Origin: Rhodeus uyekii
Taxonomy: Eukaryota > Chordata > Actinopteri > Cypriniformes > Acheilognathidae
Reading direction: 5' to 3'
Assembly (NCBI GenBank): GCA_037043235.1
Contig: JAWRVZ010000053.1
Coordinates: forward strand, 930,001-994,000
Length of the DNA stretch: 64,000 nt
How positions within the stretch are numbered: position 1 is the stretch's first letter; the number at the start of each line of letters is the position of its first letter. Both the position numbers and the translations under genes were made by a program. Shown here one piece after another: positions 59,289-64,000 of the stretch. A model generated the notes under the pieces. It did no database searches and was not told the origin of the DNA. It was given only the letters and a program-made list of their open reading frames with translations.

Positions 59289-59437
59289 GAAAAAGCGTAC
59301 AGGCGTAGCCTCGGCCACGCCTGTACCATAACAACCCGCCCCAGAGGCCCTGGATGTTAAACGAAAGCCACAGAGGGCAGAGAAATTCTTACGGAGGCAA
59401 ACAGGAGACCTGTGCCTGCCGTATCTGTCCCAAATCT

Positions 59438-60607
59438 GCTCCAAATAAGGGGACCAAGGGTTCCAGCCCTCGGGGAGAACCCCTGGTTTTCAGCCACCAC
59501 TGCAGGGGTCTCGCACACAGTCGGCCCCATGGAATAATCGCTGGAGCCGCTGCATGGACCCTAACACCTCAGAGTGTCTCACGTGAGTGGCTGCCCCTCG
59601 ATACTCTTGACGGCTGAACGAAGGCTTGAATGCACTCGGGGAAGAGCCGAGCCAACATAGCCACTGAGTCCCAAAGACTCCCAAGAAAGTGGTTCTCTAC
59701 ATGGGAGAAATAACACTCTTCTTGGTGTTCAGCGTAAGAGTGTCACTCGTCGCTTAACAGCTCAACGAACGGCCTGGATGCTCTCGGGGAGGAACCGAGC
59801 AGACATGGCCACTGAGTCCCAAATGACTCCCAAGAAAGTAGTTCTCTGAGTGGGAGAAAGTACACTCTTCTTGGTGTTCCGCCGTAAGCATCGACGAGAA
59901 CCAGGAGTTCTTCCGCATGCTCAGGGTGCGTGGGCATCGCCCCGTGACCTTGATTGCGAAGCGGGTACCCCTCAGGGAGAACCCCTGGTCTTAGTCCTAA
60001 CCCCAGCTCCTCTGTGTGCGGGCACAACACCTCGATGTTGTGCTGCCCTTGCAAGTACAGATGAGCTTAGAGCAGCCGGACCAAACACGGAAGCACTGAT
60101 ACTGGTACGCCTTCCCCCCTGAAGGCGAACCACAGGAACTTCCTGTTGTGGAAGGATGGGAATGAGGGATTTATATGTCTCTGATGTCGATCGTGCCGGA
60201 CCCGTTATAGGACCTAATCTGTACTACGATCCGCCTGAGCGTCGCATCTCTTCGCATCAATTTAAGAGACAAAAATCCAGAATGAGCCGCAACCTTCCAT
60301 CCTCCCTTCGGAACTATGAAGTAACAGCTGAAAAGCCCGGACTTGCTGTTCACGAGGGGTCCATACCCGATGGCCCCTTTCGCCAGCAGAGTGTCTACTT
60401 CTTGTTCCATGACCAGAGCCTGCTGAGGGCCTACAGCAGACTGTAGGACCCCCGAGAACCGGGGTGGTAAGACCCCGAACTGAATGGTGTACCCTAAGGT
60501 GACCGTACGCAGGACCCACTGAGAGATACCGGGTAGCCGTGACCACGCATCCCGGAACTCTACTAGGGGAACCAGCCTCCCGGGGCTGGCCTCTGGTGCT
60601 GATAGCA
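59438..60607 (-). pseudogene. DIRS reverse transcriptase/RNase H, internally deleted, copy 2
   Basis: Same deletion, same internal duplication and same frameshifts as 50121-51290. The open frames have identical translations, showing that both copies descend from one defective template. Confidence 0.75.
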
Positions 60608-60741
60608 TGTCCACCACTGGGCCGGGATTTCCGGATTCCCGGGTGGAGTGCTCTAGGACCCTCCTCGGAGGGGGTGGTTTTCCCATGGCGGGCTGACTGG
60701 TCAGCTGCTCCAGGGATACACCACCTTGTTGCGGCTTGGCG

Positions 60742-62266
60742 TCAGGGCCGCTTGCTCTTAGCCTTCTTAGCGCTCAGGACAACCCTCAGATCGCCCCTCT
60801 TGCCAGAGGCTTGAGCCTGTCGACCCGACCCCCCGGGATTAACCGGAGGAAGACGGGTGGCGACACTTCGTTTTTGAGCGGCCCTGTGTGAAGAGCTTTG
60901 AGACCTCCCTTGACTGGCGGTCTCACGTGGAGGGCGGCGGGGAATAACTTTACTGAACGACACCTGCTGTCGTGCAGCCTCCTGAAACTTGTCGACAACG
61001 CTTTTTACGGCGTCGCCGAGCAAGCCCGAAGGGGACAGAGGAGCGTCCAGCAAAACAAATTTGTCCTATCTTTCATAGCTGACAAATTGAGCCAAAAAGG
61101 TGTCTCTCCGTAGCCACCAGAGCTGCCATGAAGCGGCCGACAGAGTAGGCCATCTCCCTAGTGGCCCAAAGAGACAGATCCACGGTCCGGCGCAGCTCTG
61201 CCACTGCCTCCGGACCGATACCGCCGCCCTCGTTGAGGTCCCCAAGCAACTCCGCCTGATATGCCTGCAGCAGTGTCGTGCCGTGCAGACACGCTGTGGC
61301 ATGACTCGATGCGGAGTATGCTTTCCCCACCAAAGACGATGTGACGCGCATCGGCTTGGAGGGGAGCGCCAGAATTTTAATGGAGGACGCGGACTGAGGG
61401 ACGAGGTAACTCGCCCTCATCCACTTTCTTCAACCCTCCATATCAATGATCTTGAGCCCCACTAGATTATTATACATCGTAATATTACGTGTATAAATTT
61501 TCTCGGAGGCTGGCCTTCCCCAAGATCTAGATACCTCGGCATGTAAATCAAGTATGAAAGGCATTGCTCGGCGCGGGGAAATGACGCGAGTCAGAAGATA
61601 ACGCTCGTCTAACATACTTAGGACGAGCCCTTCTGGTCTCTGCTGGCCAATCAAGCCCCAGACGAGAGACCGCTCGCGCCACAACCTCAACAAGCTCCTC
61701 AAACGCCGGCGAGGAGAGTGGCGAATCCTCCTCGACCGGGTCAACACTAGCTAAATCGATCTCACTCTCTGAACTTGATAGAGCTAGTGTTGGAGTCACA
61801 GCACGGGCATCTCACTCAGAGTGCTCGTGACTGGGACCCGCTTGATCTCGTGAAGGCTGAGGTAAGGACGGACCCACCCCAGCAGCCTCAGCGAGATCCA
61901 TTTGTGATCCCCAGGACCGAGAGCGCCACAAAGCCTCGGCTACTGCAGGTCCCGAATCGCGGGGAACACTAGCCTAGGCGGCCTCGTTACAGACCGCCAG
62001 GCGGGAGCGGAGATCATGCAATGAAAAAGTTCATCCCACCGGGGCTCCGAACCCCGGTCTACCGCATGATAGGCAAACACACTATCCACTGTACCCCAGT
62101 GAGCATGCAGATAGAACCTCTCGCAGTCCTTACAACCGGCACTCTCAAGTGCCGACCGTGCATGCTCCACTCCCAAACAGATTACACACATAACATGTGT
62201 ATCCCTGCCCGTTATGAAACGTGGGCAAGGATAAACACACGGTGTGAACCTCTGTTCATTCGCCAC
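60742..62266 (-). pseudogene. DIRS gag relic, copy 2
   Basis: Mirror of 48462-49986. It differs in the first block by Asn-to-Lys after the zinc-pattern Gly-Cys and by Cys-to-Trp at the start of the tRNA-like insert. Confidence 0.75.
62021..62098 (-). repeat. tRNA(Asp)-like short retroposon inside gag, copy 2
   Basis: Same insert at the same site as 48630-48707. Here the start reads CTCACTGGGGTACAGTGG, one base closer to a tRNA 5' half than copy 1 (CTCACTGTGG). Confidence 0.6.
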
Positions 62267-62335
62267 ATTTTCACACTCATTCTGATGATTTTTAGCTATC
62301 TCAACTCAAAATCACTCTCACACAGACACAGCACG

Positions 62336-62529
62336 CTGAAGGCATTCAGAGCTGACGCGCCCCGGTTTCAGACGCGCTTTATGCTCTGCCTCATGACGTC
62401 ACCGGCTGCGGCCGGCAGTGACGCATTCACACGCGTTCGTTTCTCATTGGTTGCATAGATCTTCACGTGACTCACGCAAGGCTATTTCCCCTAGTGCTTC
62501 GACACAGCTCGAGTTCCCAGAAAGGGAAT
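62336..62529 (-). repeat. inverted terminal repeat (element 5' side), DIRS copy 2
   Basis: Mirror of 48199-48392. It ends GAGTTCCCAGAAAGGGAAT against ...GGGAAC in copy 1, so the outermost trinucleotide differs by one base. Confidence 0.9.
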
Positions 62530-62664
62530 CAACAGTTTTGCTGGTGTCTTTATCTCTCATCCTGACAAAGCTCAGGAAGTTTACAGTTTCAATCCATCTC
62601 ACATCCTTTATACACATTATTTTGTTTTCTTTGTATTAATTTAAGTACTCAAAACCTGTGCTCG

Positions 62665-63352
62665 TTCAGCGGGGTAAAGTTAGTTTTGTTTTCGATATGT
62701 CACACATTCAACGATAAATGGCAATAACTCCAAAACGACTCGCACAAAAAAAATCTTAACAACCTTATCACAAAAAGGAAATATATCTTAATGTTTCACA
62801 AGCTTCCATTTCATTTTTTGGCTGTATATAACGAGCACTGAGCCGTAAAGCCCGTCTGAATGTGAGTTTCGCGGGAAAGCTTGCTCTTTGATGAGCTGTG
62901 CGTAAGGGACCATGGGAAAAGTGCAAGTTATTTTCGATTTCTGCTATAATTTAAGTGTGTGTAGACATGAGACCAGTGGCATTCATTAAAGGGACACAGT
63001 GGACAACGTTTAAACCTGTCTTTTCAAAAAGTGAATTGCATGTCCAAATTTACCTTTCTTTTACCAATAGCTTTCTCCATAAGAAAATTGCACTTTTCCC
63101 ACGGTCCCTTAATCACATCTCGGCAAAGAGACAAGCTTTTCAGGTGAAAATCACATTCAGACGGGTTTTACGGCTCCTTGCTCATTATATCTAGCGGAAA
63201 TAACGAAAAAGAAGCTTGTGAAACATTAAGACATATGTATCCATAAGTATACATTGTTAAGATTTTTTTTTGAGTGAGTCCTTTTAGAGTTATTGCCATT
63301 TTATGCTGAATGTGTGAGGAATATAAAAAACAAAACTAACTTCACCCCGCTT
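62665..63352. repeat. large imperfect hairpin (arms ~260 bp, loop ~160 bp)
   Basis: 62669-62926 (from GCGGGGTAAAGTTAGTTTTG to GGGACCATGGGAAAAGTGCA) is the reverse complement of 63088-63350 with scattered mismatches. Shared phrases include AATGGCAATAACTC, CTTAATGTTTCACAAGCTTC, GCCGTAAA-CCCGTCTGAATG and AAGGGACC-TGGGAAAAGTGC. It may be a foldback MITE nested in the Tigger element. No flanking duplication was found. Confidence 0.85.
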
Positions 63353-63574
63353 GCGCCTTCTGGGTGTTGCTGTGTGAAAACATGGATTGATAAGGGAATA
63401 TGCTCCAGGAAGCGCAGAGTGACAGGGAGTCAGATTTCAGGAGGTAAGCATATGGTATTACATAATGTTCTGTGATTGGTTTATCACTGTGTCAGTGTGA
63501 AATGGTCCGACAGTCAATCAAGCTGAGCGCTTATCAAAATCACCCAAAAACAATTTTATAGATTTTGGAACTCA

Positions 63575-63669
63575 GTCCATATATAAGGCGCACTGGACTA
63601 TAAGGCGCACATCAGGCTTTTGAACAAAATCGCGTCTTTTGGGTGCGCCTTATAGTGCGGAAAATACGG
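63575..63669 (-). repeat. right TIR and subterminal repeats of the Tigger-like element
   Basis: ATATAAGGCGCACTGGACTA TAAGGCGCAC and the terminal GTGCGCCTTATAGTGCGGAA AATACGG, followed by TA. The outer part mirrors 56368-56392. Confidence 0.85.
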
Positions 63670-63671
63670 TA

Positions 63672-64000
63672 CTTTGCATGCCGCATGGCAGCAGCCATTT
63701 TGAAATCACATGACCTGCTGAACTCTACTTGCTTTATCTGAGTAATCCACCTGTTTATGGAACTGGCTGAAAAGTACAAAAACTTGCTTTACTGTAGTGT
63801 GATGCTGCATCCACACATGTAGGTGTCAGTATAAGCCTAAAACAATCACCATATTGGTGACAATTTAAGAGACACCCTTTACTCTCCTTCATATCACTCA
63901 AAAGCAATGCAAAAATATATGCACATAAAATATGGTAAGTGGAAGCTCAAACATGTAAGACATAATAACCTATGAGGTTTTTTCTCTTCTTTGAGTATAC
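63672..64000. other. flanking DNA, nothing recognised
   Basis: AT-rich sequence to the window end without a recognised feature. Confidence 0.5.

Larger units (their letters stand above)
57821..62529 (-). mobile_element. DIRS1-like retrotransposon, copy 2 (defective, inverted)
   Basis: Reverse complement of 48199-52912 along its whole length. Positions sum to 110728 on the gag side and to 110733 after a 5-bp deletion in this copy. Differences I noticed are that deletion (copy 1 has TCCAG at about 51548), two ITR bases, and two substitutions in or near the tRNA-like insert. Terminal trinucleotides are AAC (57821-57823) and AAT (62527-62529), that is GTT and a one-base variant. The flanks (Tigger interior) are unrelated to those of copy 1. 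The pair is therefore two insertions and not a segmental duplication. Confidence 0.93.
56368..63669 (+). mobile_element. Tigger/pogo-type DNA transposon, interrupted
   Basis: The left terminus CCGTATTGTCCGCACCATAA GGCGCACCGG and the right terminus GTGCGCCTTATAGTGCGGAA AATACGG are inverted copies, each bounded by TA (56366-56367 and 63670-63671). ATAAGGCGCAC recurs in the subterminal 100 bp on both sides (56385-56475, 63575-63660), as multiple transposase-binding sites would. The interior has a transposase N-terminus, a tandem array, the second DIRS element (4.7 kb) and a hairpin. Without the DIRS it is about 2.6 kb. Confidence 0.85.

Noticed and set aside
48199..62529. Segmental inverted duplication of host DNA
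   Set aside because: The match stops exactly at the DIRS termini on both sides, and the flanks are unrelated.

Overview
The window reads as intergenic DNA of a bony fish, probably a cypriniform. It is AT-rich, long stretches have no open frame, and it is packed with transposon families typical of teleosts (DIRS1-like, Tc1/mariner, Tigger/pogo, hAT, Ty3/gypsy, LINE) and long tetranucleotide microsatellites. The family recognition is from memory of teleost repeats; no search was possible. The only host gene I can support is the terminal coding exon of wnt10a (4446-4913, +). Its earlier exons are not in the window, so bases 1-4445 are presumably its last intron.

Layout. 1-5.3 kb: wnt10a intron, last exon and start of the 3' UTR. 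5.3-12.5 kb: GATA, TA and CTAT microsatellites, a Tc1-like relic (5.57-6.29 kb), a pogo-like MITE (8.44-9.18 kb), LTR scraps and an IS630/Tc1-like N-terminal fragment. 12.5-17.9 kb: a 2.72-kb unit duplicated in direct tandem. Each copy holds a hAT-like end, an LTR-like stretch, a gag-like remnant and about 29 copies of a 27-bp minisatellite. 18-26.5 kb: mostly unassigned single-copy-looking DNA plus an antisense LINE 3' end. 26.5-33.7 kb: decayed retroelements, including an old DIRS1-like pol with a 543-bp hAT inserted in it (perfect 8-bp target duplication). 33.7-45.5 kb: an inverted pair of an unclassified repeat, a Tc1/mariner relic, a gypsy integrase fragment, a 211-bp MITE, an LTR/gag relic and an L2-like LINE tail. 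46.3-48 kb: a DIRS-like terminus and ~240-bp tandem repeats.

48.2-63.7 kb is the most informative part. Two almost identical 4.7-kb DIRS1-like elements lie in opposite orientation (48199-52912 + and 57821-62529 -). Each has inverted terminal repeats, an internal complementary region spelling the circle junction, and GTT (or a one-base variant) at the ends. Each has the same truncated RT, the same stop in the tyrosine recombinase and the same tRNA-derived insert inside gag. The second copy sits inside a TA-flanked Tigger/pogo element (56368-63669), which also carries a ~150-bp tandem array and a large imperfect hairpin.

No operon, CRISPR array, RNA gene or intact host defence system is present. 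The novelty lies in the mobile-element architecture: a defective DIRS subfamily that appears to have been copied in trans after it acquired a tRNA-derived insert.
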